A DNA stretch of 64,000 nucleotides from the NCBI GenBank assembly GCA_022867625.1, contig JALIFM010000006.1, positions 96,856 to 160,855 on the forward strand, given 5' to 3'. Made by a program: the position numbers and the translations under genes. Shown here one piece after another: positions 55,397-63,965 of this stretch (positions are counted from its first letter, which is position 1; the number at the start of each line of letters is the position of its first letter). The notes under the pieces are model-generated. The model ran no database searches and had not been told where the DNA came from. It saw only the letters and a program-made list of their open reading frames with translations. The DNA is from Lachnospiraceae bacterium NSJ-143 (GTDB lineage: Bacteria; Bacillota; Clostridia; Lachnospirales; Anaerotignaceae).

Positions 55397-55425
55397 ATCC
55401 CTTATTTTAAGCCATTCTTCGGCTT

Positions 55426-56799
55426 TTATTTCTGTACCCTTGACATCAATACTACCGTCTCAACGTGTGTCGTATGGCAAAACTGGTCAACCGGCTCAGC
55501 TTCACCTATCGAGTATCCGTTATCGCTAAGAATTTTTAAATCTCTCGCTAAAGTCGAAGGGTCGCATGATACATAAACAACCCTCTTTGGCATCATTTCA
55601 ATTATTGTGTTTATTACGTTAATATCACAGCCTTTTCTTGGAGGGTCAACTATAACAACATCCGCCATAAAACCGTTACTATATACTTCAGATATTATTT
55701 TTTCAGCTGGGCCCGCAATAAACTCGGCATTATTTATGTTATTCAGCTTGGCATTACGTTTGGCATCTTCTATCGCTTTCTCAACAATTTCAACACCTAT
55801 GACTTTTTTAGCTTTCCGGGCTAAAAACAGAGAAATTGTTCCAATACCACAATATATATCAAGTACGTTTTCGTTTCCGGTCAGTCCGGCAAGTTCCATA
55901 GCTCTGCTGTAGAGGAAATTGGTTTGTACAGGATTAACCTGATAAAAGCTGTTTATTGAAATCTGAAATTTAATGTCACCAATATAATCAATTATATAAT
56001 CCCTGCCCCAAAGCACTTTTGTAATATCACTTAGTATAACATTTGTATTCTTTTTATTTACATTCAGTAAAATTCCTTTAATTCCATCAATGCACAAAAG
56101 CTTTTCAACCAGCTTGTTCTTTTTAGGTATTGAGCTGCCATTAACAACAATACATACAATGACCTCACCTGTTACATGGCCAATTCTTGTAACAATATGC
56201 CGTATCAAGCCCTTGCCCGAAATCTCATCATAAGGCTCAATATTTTCCTCTGTTATATATTCTCTTACAATCTTTATTACCTTGTCATTTATACTATTTT
56301 GAATCATACAGGAGTCTATATTCACAATATCATGGCTCCGCTTTGCATAAAATCCTATATCAACACCTTGATTTCCCTTTCTGACTGGAAACTGCGCTTT
56401 GTTTCTATAAAAGTATGGTTTATCCATACCAAACGCGTCTTTTACCTGTGGATTTTTAAAACCGCCTATCCTCATAAGAGCGTCTTTAACTTTTTTTGTC
56501 TTAAAATCCAGTTGGGCCTCATAAGATAAATGCTGCAGACTGCACCCGCCGCAACGTTTAAAAACAGGACATTCCGGTTCTGTCCTGTATTCTGAATGTT
56601 CAATAATTTCCATAAGTCTTCCGTATGCGAGCTTTTTATTTGCCTTTGTTATTTTAACCCTTATCTTTTCCCCTGGCAGGGCGTCCTTGACAAAAACAGC
56701 AAACCCTTCTATATGCCCTATTCCCTCACCATCGTTTCCGATGTCTGTAACACTCATTATATATTCTTTGTTCTTTTCAACAGGACATAAGTCAGCCAT
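55426..56799 (-). CDS. rlmD: 23S rRNA (uracil-C5)-methyltransferase, RlmD/RumA family
   Basis: From ATG 56799 (GAGG six bases upstream) the protein has 457 residues. It shows the TRAM domain (MSVTDIGNDGEGIGHIEGF), the iron-sulphur cysteines CPVFKRCGGCSLQHLSY, the SAM-binding VLDIYCGIGTISLFLA and the catalytic YVSCDPSTLARD. It methylates a uracil of 23S rRNA. The 3' end of this gene is a known integration site for mobile elements in Firmicutes, and the hsd and phage block starts right behind it. The start overlaps the stop region of the Cas4-like gene, so it belongs to the yhaM operon. Confidence 0.92.
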   Translation of the reverse strand: MADLCPVEKNKEYIMSVTDIGNDGEGIGHIEGFAVFVKDALPGEKIRVKITKANKKLAYGRLMEIIEHSEYRTEPECPVFKRCGGCSLQHLSYEAQLDFKTKKVKDALMRIGGFKNPQVKDAFGMDKPYFYRNKAQFPVRKGNQGVDIGFYAKRSHDIVNIDSCMIQNSINDKVIKIVREYITEENIEPYDEISGKGLIRHIVTRIGHVTGEVIVCIVVNGSSIPKKNKLVEKLLCIDGIKGILLNVNKKNTNVILSDITKVLWGRDYIIDYIGDIKFQISINSFYQVNPVQTNFLYSRAMELAGLTGNENVLDIYCGIGTISLFLARKAKKVIGVEIVEKAIEDAKRNAKLNNINNAEFIAGPAEKIISEVYSNGFMADVVIVDPPRKGCDINVINTIIEMMPKRVVYVSCDPSTLARDLKILSDNGYSIGEAEPVDQFCHTTHVETVVLMSRVQK

Positions 56800-56807
56800 A
56801 ATTAACC

Positions 56808-57383
56808 TCACTTCTCATAAAACTCACAAACCGTCATTTTACATAAACAGTGCCGGCATTTTATAAATTCCGACTGTGTTTCGTATCGCTCACCGTCAAG
56901 CATTAACCTCATACTGTCCAAGGTTCTGATAAGCTCTTTTCTGAGGAACGGAGTATTGTATACAGTAAACATATAATCTTTGTACATAATTTTTCCAAAC
57001 CTGATTTTTCTGCCATACTCCTCCTCAACTATGGCAAAATAAGCCGCAAGCTGCATTAAATCGCCTTTATGAGGTAATGAGTCGTCTTTTATTAAACCGC
57101 TTTTTATTTCTACAGGAACAAGCAGCTTTTTGAATTTATTTTCAAATATAAAATCCGGCTTCCCCTGAATATCATATTTATCTGATTTTAAAAGGGTACT
57201 GTACTCTATATTTTGGTCTTTTTTTTCAGGCCTCGTATCAGAATAGATTACTCTACAGCCTTTAATATTAAAAGAGACCCGTTCTTTTTTTATCCGTACC
57301 GCCTTTTTATTAAACAGCGAAAATAATAATATTATTATAACTAAAGCCGCAAAAGCTATTGAAACATTTACCAAGTTAAACAA
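56808..57383 (-). CDS. Membrane-anchored Cas4/Dna2-like PD-(D/E)XK nuclease, C-terminal half
   Basis: The 191-residue protein starts at TTG 57383 (AAGGTG upstream) with a membrane helix (about residues 7-25). The soluble part has the PD-(D/E)XK core: Asp in QGKPDFIF, Glu and Lys in VPVEIKSGL, and the following QLAAYF. It ends in a Cys cluster CRHCLCKMTVCEF like the C-terminal cysteines of Cas4 and AddB. The N-terminal Cys and helix of such enzymes are missing here but lie in the protein encoded just upstream. I infer that the two chains make one nuclease at the membrane. No cas genes or CRISPR array are in the window. Confidence 0.68.
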   Translation of the reverse strand: MFNLVNVSIAFAALVIIILLFSLFNKKAVRIKKERVSFNIKGCRVIYSDTRPEKKDQNIEYSTLLKSDKYDIQGKPDFIFENKFKKLLVPVEIKSGLIKDDSLPHKGDLMQLAAYFAIVEEEYGRKIRFGKIMYKDYMFTVYNTPFLRKELIRTLDSMRLMLDGERYETQSEFIKCRHCLCKMTVCEFYEK

Positions 57384-57672
57384 AGTTTTTCACCTTTAGA
57401 ACAAATAAAACAAACAATATAAAAACCACTAAAACTATTGCTGCCCCGATACCCAAGCCGCGTCTGAATCTTATTCCACTGTGGTATTCAAGGCCAGAAT
57501 TAAAATTGCTGAGCCTTTTGTCTGTAAGTCCAAGCTCCGCGTTTCTTTCAGCTGCAAGCCTTGACAGCTCTTTTCTGCCATACAGCCTCTCATAATACCA
57601 CTGGTACGGGCAGTAACAAAACTTATTTATCTCATTTGCTGTAATAGTTCTTTTATCATTAAATAAGTCCAT
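57376..57672 (-). CDS. Membrane protein with a Cas4-like N-terminal motif
   Basis: The 98-residue product (ATG 57672 overlapping the upstream TGA as TGATG) begins with ITANEINKFCYCPYQWYYER, the exact type of motif that starts Cas4/RecB-like nucleases and supplies the first cluster cysteine. A basic linker and one C-terminal membrane helix (about residues 76-94) follow. It overlaps the next gene by 8 bp. By itself it has no catalytic core. The likely role is to complete the nuclease encoded downstream. Confidence 0.65.
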   Translation of the reverse strand: MDLFNDKRTITANEINKFCYCPYQWYYERLYGRKELSRLAAERNAELGLTDKRLSNFNSGLEYHSGIRFRRGLGIGAAIVLVVFILFVLFVLKVKNFV

Positions 57673-58613
57673 CAATAATCAGTCTTTCTTATATTCCTCT
57701 GCATCATTTTATTAAAGCCTATCCAGTGCCCCTGTGTGCTGTCATTATCTATAGCTTCCTCAATAGCCTTGACTTTAGCGTCCATATTGTCCGCACAATG
57801 CAGTATAAAAGCCTCCATTGTTTTAGGCAACTCAGGAGAACCGTATTCATACTCGCCATGATGTGCCAATATACAGTGCTTGATAATGCTTTCAAGCTCC
57901 TTTGGAAAACCGTCAATTTTTGACGCTGCGTCATGTATCATTTCCGCGCCTATAAAAATATGGCCCAAAAGCTGGCCGTCATCAGTATATTCATTTACAG
58001 GAAACTGTGACAGCTCATATATTTTTCCTATATCATGAAGCATCGCGCAGCACAAAAGTATGTCTCTGTTTACCCTTTTATAACGCCCGCTCATAAAATC
58101 ACATATTTCAGTTACAGAAAGGGTATGCTCAAGGAGTCCTCCAAGGTAGCCATGGTGCAGTGTACGTGCCGCTGAATGCATTTTTAAATTTGCCGAAACA
58201 TCACTGTTCTTAACAATAATCTCATCCAGCAGCTTTTTAACATATTTGTCGCCTATTGTGTTTATATATCCAACAAGTGACTTATACATCTCATCTGTGT
58301 TCTTTTCAGTGCTTGGTATATAGTCCATCGGGTCATACTCGCCGTCCATACTTTTCCTTATGCGCCTGATGTTTATCTGCGGCTCGTTGTTATATATAAG
58401 CACTGTACCATCTATCTTAATAAAATCATTCTCGTCAAAACTTTTTATCTCGTTATTCAGCTCCCAAACCTTTCCGTCCAGAAGCCCTGTTTTATCCTGC
58501 AACTTTAAAGAATAGTAGCTTTTACCAGCCCTTGATTTTAAAGTCTGCTTTGATTTGCATAGATAGTGCCCAACAATATTTTCTCCCTCACGCAATTCAT
58601 TTATATATCTCAA
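57672..58613 (-). CDS. YhaM-type HD-domain 3'-5' exoribonuclease
   Basis: The 313-residue protein has an N-terminal OB-fold (about 1-90; SYYSLKLQDKTGLLDGKVWE) and a C-terminal HD domain with His in LLEHTLSV, the HD pair in AMLHDIGKIYE, and HHGEYEYGSP. YhaM-like enzymes degrade RNA and single-stranded DNA from the 3' end. It is the first gene of an operon with the split Cas4-like nuclease and rlmD, joined by overlaps. The promoter and a palindromic operator lie 55-85 bp upstream. Confidence 0.88.
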   Translation of the reverse strand: MRYINELREGENIVGHYLCKSKQTLKSRAGKSYYSLKLQDKTGLLDGKVWELNNEIKSFDENDFIKIDGTVLIYNNEPQINIRRIRKSMDGEYDPMDYIPSTEKNTDEMYKSLVGYINTIGDKYVKKLLDEIIVKNSDVSANLKMHSAARTLHHGYLGGLLEHTLSVTEICDFMSGRYKRVNRDILLCCAMLHDIGKIYELSQFPVNEYTDDGQLLGHIFIGAEMIHDAASKIDGFPKELESIIKHCILAHHGEYEYGSPELPKTMEAFILHCADNMDAKVKAIEEAIDNDSTQGHWIGFNKMMQRNIRKTDY

Positions 58614-58667
58614 AAACCCACCGCTTTCATTTTTATATAATATTACAACACTAAAATCAATGTTTTA

Positions 58668-58699
58668 ATTATACAGTATTTGTTTGCATTAAACAAATA
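58668..58699 (-). promoter_or_regulatory. Promoter with overlapping palindromic operator for the yhaM operon
   Basis: On the minus strand TTGTTT (58691-58696) and TATAAT (58668-58673) are 17 bp apart. The perfect palindrome TATTTGTTT-5-AAACAAATA (58677-58699) covers the -35 box and spacer, which suggests control by a repressor. No regulator gene is next to it. Confidence 0.65.
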
Positions 58700-58739
58700 A
58701 ATATTTCCAAATAGACCAAAAGCACTGCAAAAAAACAAG

Positions 58740-60383
58740 CTATTTAATTTCTTCCGCCCTCTTTATAGCGTCATCTATGCACCTGCATATATTATTTTTC
58801 CCTATTTCATTAACAAACCCTGACTTTTCCAGAACCTTCATGGGCTGCTCGTTTACATGTGACAATATAAGCGTTATATTATTTTTTTTGCAGTCCGAAT
58901 AAAGACTTTTAAGGCTTCTCAAAGCGCTGATATCCATAGCTGGAACACCACGCATCCTCAATATAAGCACATCTTTTGTTTTATCAAACATCAGCCTTGA
59001 AATTTTATCGGCTACACCAAAAAACATCGGTCCGTTCAGTTCAAAAACAAGTGTGCCTTCAGGTACAGCCTTAAGGTTTATATTATCGGCATCAACACCA
59101 TTTTCACCTATGTATTTCCAGCTCTCAACCTCAGTAACATCGGCCATACGTTTCATAAACAATATAGCCGCCAACAGCAGCCCGGCAATTATAGCTACAA
59201 CAAGGTCAAACACAACTGTAAGCACAAGTGTAACCAGCAGTATCGCCACATCACTCTTTGGAGAAGTTTTTAAAAGGCTGACACACTCTCTCCAGCCGCT
59301 CATATTGTACGCCACAATAAAAAGTATAGCGGCAATTGCCGGCATTGGAATAAGCGCCGCATATGGCATGAGAACAACAAGTATTATAAGCAGTACAGCC
59401 GAATGCACCATTCCCGCTATAGGTGAACGTCCGCCGTTTTTAATATTAGCCGCTGTTCTTGCTATGGCTCCGGTTGCCGGTATTCCTCCAAACAATGCCG
59501 AACCTATATTGCCAGCCCCCTGAGCTATAAGCTCCATATTTGAATTATGCCTGTCGCCAATCATTCCATCTGACACAACACATGAAAGCAAAGATTCCAC
59601 AGCCGCAAGCACCGCTATAGTAAAAGCGTCCGGTATAGATGACTTTATAACATCAAATGAAATATCCGGTATTGCTATAGACGGAAGTCTGGAGGAAATA
59701 GTATATAAGTCTCCAATAGTATTGACATTCAAATCAAAAACCTTAACTATGGCGGCTGAAAGTATAACCGCTATAAGAGAAGGCGGAATTTTATCCAGAG
59801 CTTTTATTTTAGGCATTATTATAAGAACTGCCAATGAAATAACGCCAACTGCCAAAGCAACATAATTTATAGTGCTTATACTGCTGAAAATTGCTGAAAG
59901 CTTTTCCATTGTTGTTATTGGAGATGATGAAAATTTTAGACCAGTAAAATCTTTTACCTGCCCCACAGCGATTGTTACGGCAATTCCAAAAGTAAATCCT
60001 GTAGTTATAGTATATGGTATAAATTTGATAAGGCTGCCGAATTTAAACACACCCATAATAATAAGAAACAAACCGGCAAGCACTGTAGCTACCATAAGGC
60101 CCTCCATGCCCTTTGTAGCCACAATGCCTGCTACTATCGACGCAAAAGCCGCCGTTGGCCCCGATATCTGCACCCTGCTGCCGCCTAAAAACGAAATAAT
60201 AAAGCCTGCCACAATAGCTGTATACAGCCCCTGCTCCGGCCCCACTCCAGAAGCAAGAGCAAGTGCAATAGAAAGCGGCAGTGCAATAATTGCCACTATA
60301 ATACCTGCTACAACGTCCTGTGCAAACTGTTCTTTATTATAAGTTTTCAGGACTGTAAAAAGTTTAGGCTTAAAACTATTCAT
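58740..60383 (-). CDS. SulP-family anion transporter with STAS domain
   Basis: From ATG 60383 the protein has 547 residues, about twelve membrane segments and a C-terminal STAS domain (about 435-540). Family motifs include VVAGIIVAIIALPLSIALAL, QGLYTAIVAGFI and ISGPTAAFASIVAGI in the first part. SulP proteins carry sulphate, bicarbonate or organic anions, driven by proton or sodium gradients; the substrate here is not known. It is a single-gene unit lying between the yhaM promoter and a strong terminator hairpin at 60496-60534. Confidence 0.92.
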   Translation of the reverse strand: MNSFKPKLFTVLKTYNKEQFAQDVVAGIIVAIIALPLSIALALASGVGPEQGLYTAIVAGFIISFLGGSRVQISGPTAAFASIVAGIVATKGMEGLMVATVLAGLFLIIMGVFKFGSLIKFIPYTITTGFTFGIAVTIAVGQVKDFTGLKFSSSPITTMEKLSAIFSSISTINYVALAVGVISLAVLIIMPKIKALDKIPPSLIAVILSAAIVKVFDLNVNTIGDLYTISSRLPSIAIPDISFDVIKSSIPDAFTIAVLAAVESLLSCVVSDGMIGDRHNSNMELIAQGAGNIGSALFGGIPATGAIARTAANIKNGGRSPIAGMVHSAVLLIILVVLMPYAALIPMPAIAAILFIVAYNMSGWRECVSLLKTSPKSDVAILLVTLVLTVVFDLVVAIIAGLLLAAILFMKRMADVTEVESWKYIGENGVDADNINLKAVPEGTLVFELNGPMFFGVADKISRLMFDKTKDVLILRMRGVPAMDISALRSLKSLYSDCKKNNITLILSHVNEQPMKVLEKSGFVNEIGKNNICRCIDDAIKRAEEIK

Positions 60384-60495
60384 AACACTCAAATCCCCCT
60401 AAATTATAATTACATTAAATTATACAGACATTTAATAATAATACCAATATAATGAATTTTTCAAGACTTTTTGACAAATTTTTTAAGCCAAAATA

Positions 60496-60534
60496 AAACC
60501 ATAAATCCGGTGCCTAAAACCGGACTTATGGTTT
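60496..60534. terminator. Bidirectional terminator hairpin
   Basis: AAACCATAAATCCGGT (60496-60511) pairs with ACCGGACTTATGGTTT (60519-60534) with one mismatch. It lies 10 bp after the yjdF stop codon and would end that transcript. Confidence 0.75.
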
Positions 60535-60543
60535 AAATTTAAC

Positions 60544-60963
60544 TTAATGACCCTTATGTTTCTTTTTACGCTTTTCCTGTTTTTGAGTAAAAATATAATC
60601 TCTGTCCAGCTCTTTCAGCCTGCGATTATATTTTTTTCTCTCAGCTTTAGCATTTTCCTGTTGTGCTTTAAGCGCCTGCTGTGCTTTTGTCCCTATTCCC
60701 GTGTTTTGAAGCTCCTTTTTTACACTTCTCTGCATCCGTTTGGGATTAATGTACTTCTGTACAGCAATATCAGCTTGCGCATATGGACTGAACCTCAGCC
60801 TTTTCCAATTTTCAAGCAGAAATGAATAAATTTCATAATCCTTTGGTTCAGGGCCAAATACAAACTTGCTGACAGAATATATATTTCCATCCTGCCTTTC
60901 ATATACCCCAGACCAAAACTGCCCGTCAAAAAAAACTGTCATAGCAAACATAGTCTTATCCAT
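60544..60963 (-). CDS. yjdF: YjdF-family protein
   Basis: The 139-residue product (ATG 60963, GGAGG eight bases upstream) matches YjdF: MTVFFDGQFWSGVYERQDGN at the start, FGPEPKDYEIYSFLLENW, and a long basic C-terminal tail rich in Lys, Arg and Gln (KKELQNTGIGTKAQQALKAQ and onward). Function is not known, but in Firmicutes the gene is often under an RNA element that binds azaaromatic compounds. The leader here has the structure expected for that element. Confidence 0.88.
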   Translation of the reverse strand: MDKTMFAMTVFFDGQFWSGVYERQDGNIYSVSKFVFGPEPKDYEIYSFLLENWKRLRFSPYAQADIAVQKYINPKRMQRSVKKELQNTGIGTKAQQALKAQQENAKAERKKYNRRLKELDRDYIFTQKQEKRKKKHKGH

Positions 60964-60974
60964 ATTCAATTCCT

Positions 60975-61080
60975 CCTTAAAAGCCTAAGCAAAGACCGGA
61001 CAACCAAGGAGGCAGGTTACTGACACCGATATACGGCGTGCCCGGACTACCAACCGGACAGTGTTTTTGTCTTTGCAGTC
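60975..61080 (-). ncRNA. Probable yjdF (azaaromatic) riboswitch in the gene leader
   Basis: The leader between glyA and yjdF is structured: GCAAAGAC (61069-61076 on the minus strand) pairs with GTCTTTGC (60989-60996) to close the domain, and CCGG/GGAC-rich inner helices lie within. The ribosome site follows the closing stem by about 12 bases, so folding could affect translation. The class is assigned mainly from the gene behind it. Confidence 0.65.
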
Positions 61081-61113
61081 AATAAACTCAAGCGGTTTTA
61101 AATCCGCTTTAAA

Positions 61114-62361
61114 TTATTTATAGATTGGGTATTTGTCACATATCTTTGTAACCTCAGCCCGTATATAGTCTGCTTTTGCTTCAAAGTCTGTAACAGCATA
61201 GTTTATAAGCTCAGCGACCTTTGCCATATCTTCTTCAACAAGCCCTCTTGATGTAACGGCAGGTGTTCCTATCCTCACACCTGATGTTACAAATGGGCTT
61301 CTTGGGTCATTTGGCACAGCATTCTTGTTAAGTGTGATATAAACTTCATCGCATTTGTTCTGAAGCTCTTTGCCAGTTACATCTGTACCTCTCAAGTCAA
61401 GGAGCATAAGGTGATTGTCTGTGCCGCCTGTAAGGAGCTTTAACCCATGACTCATAAGACCGTCGGCAAGAGCTTTGGCATTTTTAACAACCTGACTCTG
61501 ATATTCCTTAAATTCCGGCTTAAGCGCTTCTCCAAAGCATACTGCCTTTCCAGCTATAACATGCATAAGCGGTCCGCCCTGAATGCCAGGGAAAATAGCT
61601 TTGTTAAAATTGAATTTTTCCTCTGCCGCTTTATTCGCAAGTATAAGTCCGCCTCTAGGGCCTCTGAGAGTTTTATGTGTTGTTGTTGTAATAACATCAG
61701 CGTATGGTACAGGGCTTTCGTGAAGGCCTGCTGCTATAAGGCCTGCGATATGCGCCATGTCTACCATTAAATATGCGCCGCACTCGTCTGCAACCTCTCT
61801 GAATTTTTTGAAATCTATTTTTCTGGCATAAGCTGAAGCGCCGGCTACAATAAGCTTTGGCTTGGTCTCAAGAGCAATCCTCCTAAGCTCGTCATAGTCT
61901 ATAAATCCATCGTCATCAACACCGTAAGGAACAATATTGAAATACTTGCCCGACATATTTACAGGACTTCCATGTGTAAGGTGACCGCCATGAGCAAGGT
62001 TCATGCCCATAACAGTGTCTCCCGGCTCAAGCATGGCAAAGAATACTGCCATATTGGCCTGTGCTCCAGAGTGCGGCTGAACATTGGCATAATCACAGCC
62101 AAAAAGCTCCTTAGCCCTGTCAATAGCTATCTGTTCAATAATATCTACATTTTCACAGCCGCCGTAATATCTTTTTCCAGGATATCCTTCAGCGTACTTA
62201 TTTGTAAGTATGCTCCCCATAGCCATCATTACAGGCTCCGAAACAATGTTTTCTGAAGCTATAAGCTCAAGGTTTCTGTTCTGACGTTTAAATTCGAGCT
62301 CAAGAGCCTCTCCAACCTCTTTATCGTAAGCTGTTAAAGCTTTCATAGTATCTTTTATCAT
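61114..62361 (-). CDS. glyA: Serine hydroxymethyltransferase
   Basis: The 415-residue PLP enzyme has all main family features: [18 protein letters not shown] at the N-terminus, [18 protein letters not shown], the PLP lysine in [14 protein letters not shown] (about residue 228) and [15 protein letters not shown]. It converts serine and tetrahydrofolate to glycine and methylene-tetrahydrofolate, the main source of one-carbon units. It is a single-gene unit with its own promoter and GGAGTG ribosome site. Confidence 0.97.
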   Translation of the reverse strand: MIKDTMKALTAYDKEVGEALELEFKRQNRNLELIASENIVSEPVMMAMGSILTNKYAEGYPGKRYYGGCENVDIIEQIAIDRAKELFGCDYANVQPHSGAQANMAVFFAMLEPGDTVMGMNLAHGGHLTHGSPVNMSGKYFNIVPYGVDDDGFIDYDELRRIALETKPKLIVAGASAYARKIDFKKFREVADECGAYLMVDMAHIAGLIAAGLHESPVPYADVITTTTHKTLRGPRGGLILANKAAEEKFNFNKAIFPGIQGGPLMHVIAGKAVCFGEALKPEFKEYQSQVVKNAKALADGLMSHGLKLLTGGTDNHLMLLDLRGTDVTGKELQNKCDEVYITLNKNAVPNDPRSPFVTSGVRIGTPAVTSRGLVEEDMAKVAELINYAVTDFEAKADYIRAEVTKICDKYPIYK

Positions 62362-62419
62362 TTTTACACTCCTTTTCTGTTTTTGCCTGAATATGTTAAA
62401 AATAAAACATTCCAGATTA

Positions 62420-62448
62420 ATTATACTTTATACCTATTAAATCTTCAA
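62420..62448 (-). promoter_or_regulatory. glyA promoter
   Basis: On the minus strand TTGAAG (62443-62448) and TATAAT (62420-62425) lie 17 bp apart, about 60 bp upstream of the glyA start. No purine operator or riboswitch-like fold was evident. Confidence 0.7.
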
Positions 62449-62463
62449 TATCAAATTCCAAAA

Positions 62464-63888
62464 TCACACCTTGGCTTCTGTAAATATGTCATTTTCAGGG
62501 TTCGCACGTATAAGCTTTCTGTATCCATACACAAATAAAACCATCTCCACCGCAAAAGCGGCAATCCACGAAAGCGGGTAAGACAAAAACAATGTAAAAT
62601 ATGTCCTATGTGTCTGAAAATACGTAAATACAAACAAAAGACGTATACCGCATACACATATAAGCGAAATACACATTGAAAAGAACGAGTATCCCATTCC
62701 TCTCAGCACTCCTGTTGTTGTGTCCATAGCTCCGCAGATAAAATATGTTGCGCACATCAGCGTAAACCTCATTGACGCATACCTCATTACCTCAGGGTCC
62801 TTTGAGTAAATACCCAACAGGAAATCAGACGTTATATACATACCGCCACCAACTATTATTCCAACAATAATAACCAGCAATACACAGTCAATAAGCACTT
62901 TTTTAATCCTTTTAATTTTCTTTGCGCCAAGATTCTGACTTGTAAAAGTAAGGCCCGCCTGGTTAAACGAGTTCATGGCAGTAAACAATATACCCTCTAT
63001 GCTTGTAGCCGAAGCATTGCCGGCCATTACAACAGCGCCAAAAGAATTTACAGACGACTGTATTATTACATTGGCGATATTAAAAACAACACTCTGCAGT
63101 CCTGCCGGCACCCCTACTCTGAACATCTGCAAAAGCCTGTGCTTGTTTATTTTAAGCTTTGTTCTGTCAAGCCTGTAAAGCTCATCTGTGCTCAAAAACC
63201 TGCGTAGCACAAGCACTGCGGCTATACACTGAGCCACAACTGTGGCTATGCCTACACCAGCTACATCCATCTTAAACACAATTACTAAAAACAGGTTAAG
63301 TACTACGTTTATTACACCACCTATAGACAAATAAATAAGCGGCCTTTTTGTGTCTCCAAAAGCCCTGAGTATGGCGCTGCCAAAGTTATAAAGCATTGTG
63401 GCAGGCATTCCTGCAAAATATATCCTTAAATAAAGCGCCGATTTATTCAGTACGTTTTCCGGAGAACCCATAGCCACCAGCAGAGGCCTTGTAAAAATAA
63501 ATCCCACAAACACCAGTATAAGTCCGCTTATAACACTTGTGACCATAGCCGTATGTACAGTTTCCTCAATTCCGCTTTTGCTACCCACACCTATCAGCCG
63601 CGCTGTTACGGCATTTGCCCCTATAGAAATGCCGATAAAAAAATTAACCAGCAGATTTACAATGGAGGTAGTGCTTCCTACTGCTGCTAGTGAATCACTT
63701 CCCGCATACCTGCCCACAACAACAATGTCGGCCGCATTAAATAAAAGCTGCAGTACACCGGAAAGTATAACCGGTATAACAAAAACTATTATTTTGCCCA
63801 TAAGCGGCCCATTAATCATATCAACTTCATTTTTCTTCCCCAAAAAAACACCCCCTGTTGCTTTATCCCCTTTTTTATTTAAAGTCAT
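62464..63888 (-). CDS. MATE-family multidrug/sodium antiporter
   Basis: The protein (474 residues from ATG 63888) has twelve membrane helices and MATE motifs: IVFVIPVILSGVLQLLFNAA then DIVVVGRYAGSDSLAAVG in helix 1-2, and a second repeat around PAGLQSVVFNIANVIIQSSV. Such proteins expel cationic drugs using a sodium or proton gradient. The start is uncertain: ATG 63888 lies inside a hairpin, and a TTG at 63843 behind GGGGGTG is an equally good choice and would give the more usual N-terminus (GKKNEVDMINGPLMGK). Confidence 0.9.
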   Translation of the reverse strand: MTLNKKGDKATGGVFLGKKNEVDMINGPLMGKIIVFVIPVILSGVLQLLFNAADIVVVGRYAGSDSLAAVGSTTSIVNLLVNFFIGISIGANAVTARLIGVGSKSGIEETVHTAMVTSVISGLILVFVGFIFTRPLLVAMGSPENVLNKSALYLRIYFAGMPATMLYNFGSAILRAFGDTKRPLIYLSIGGVINVVLNLFLVIVFKMDVAGVGIATVVAQCIAAVLVLRRFLSTDELYRLDRTKLKINKHRLLQMFRVGVPAGLQSVVFNIANVIIQSSVNSFGAVVMAGNASATSIEGILFTAMNSFNQAGLTFTSQNLGAKKIKRIKKVLIDCVLLVIIVGIIVGGGMYITSDFLLGIYSKDPEVMRYASMRFTLMCATYFICGAMDTTTGVLRGMGYSFFSMCISLICVCGIRLLFVFTYFQTHRTYFTLFLSYPLSWIAAFAVEMVLFVYGYRKLIRANPENDIFTEAKV

Positions 63889-63965
63889 GACCACGCCTAA
63901 AAGACGTGGCATGACCCAGCCCTATAAGGGCTTATTACTGCCAGCGCCTTAATGACGCTGGCTTT
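63884..63965. repeat. Cluster of three hairpins upstream of the MATE gene
   Basis: Hairpin 1 pairs GTCATG-CCACG with CGTGG-CATGAC (63884-63915). Hairpin 2 pairs AGCCCT with AGGGCT (63918-63932). Hairpin 3 pairs GCCAGCG with CGCTGGC (63940-63962) and is followed by TTT. This stacked-hairpin pattern resembles ends of IS200/IS605-type elements or a small structured RNA, but the window ends before this can be decided. Confidence 0.45.

Noticed and set aside
56808-57672. CRISPR adaptation module around the Cas4-like genes
   Set aside because: No cas1, cas2 or effector gene and no repeat-spacer array were seen anywhere in the window.
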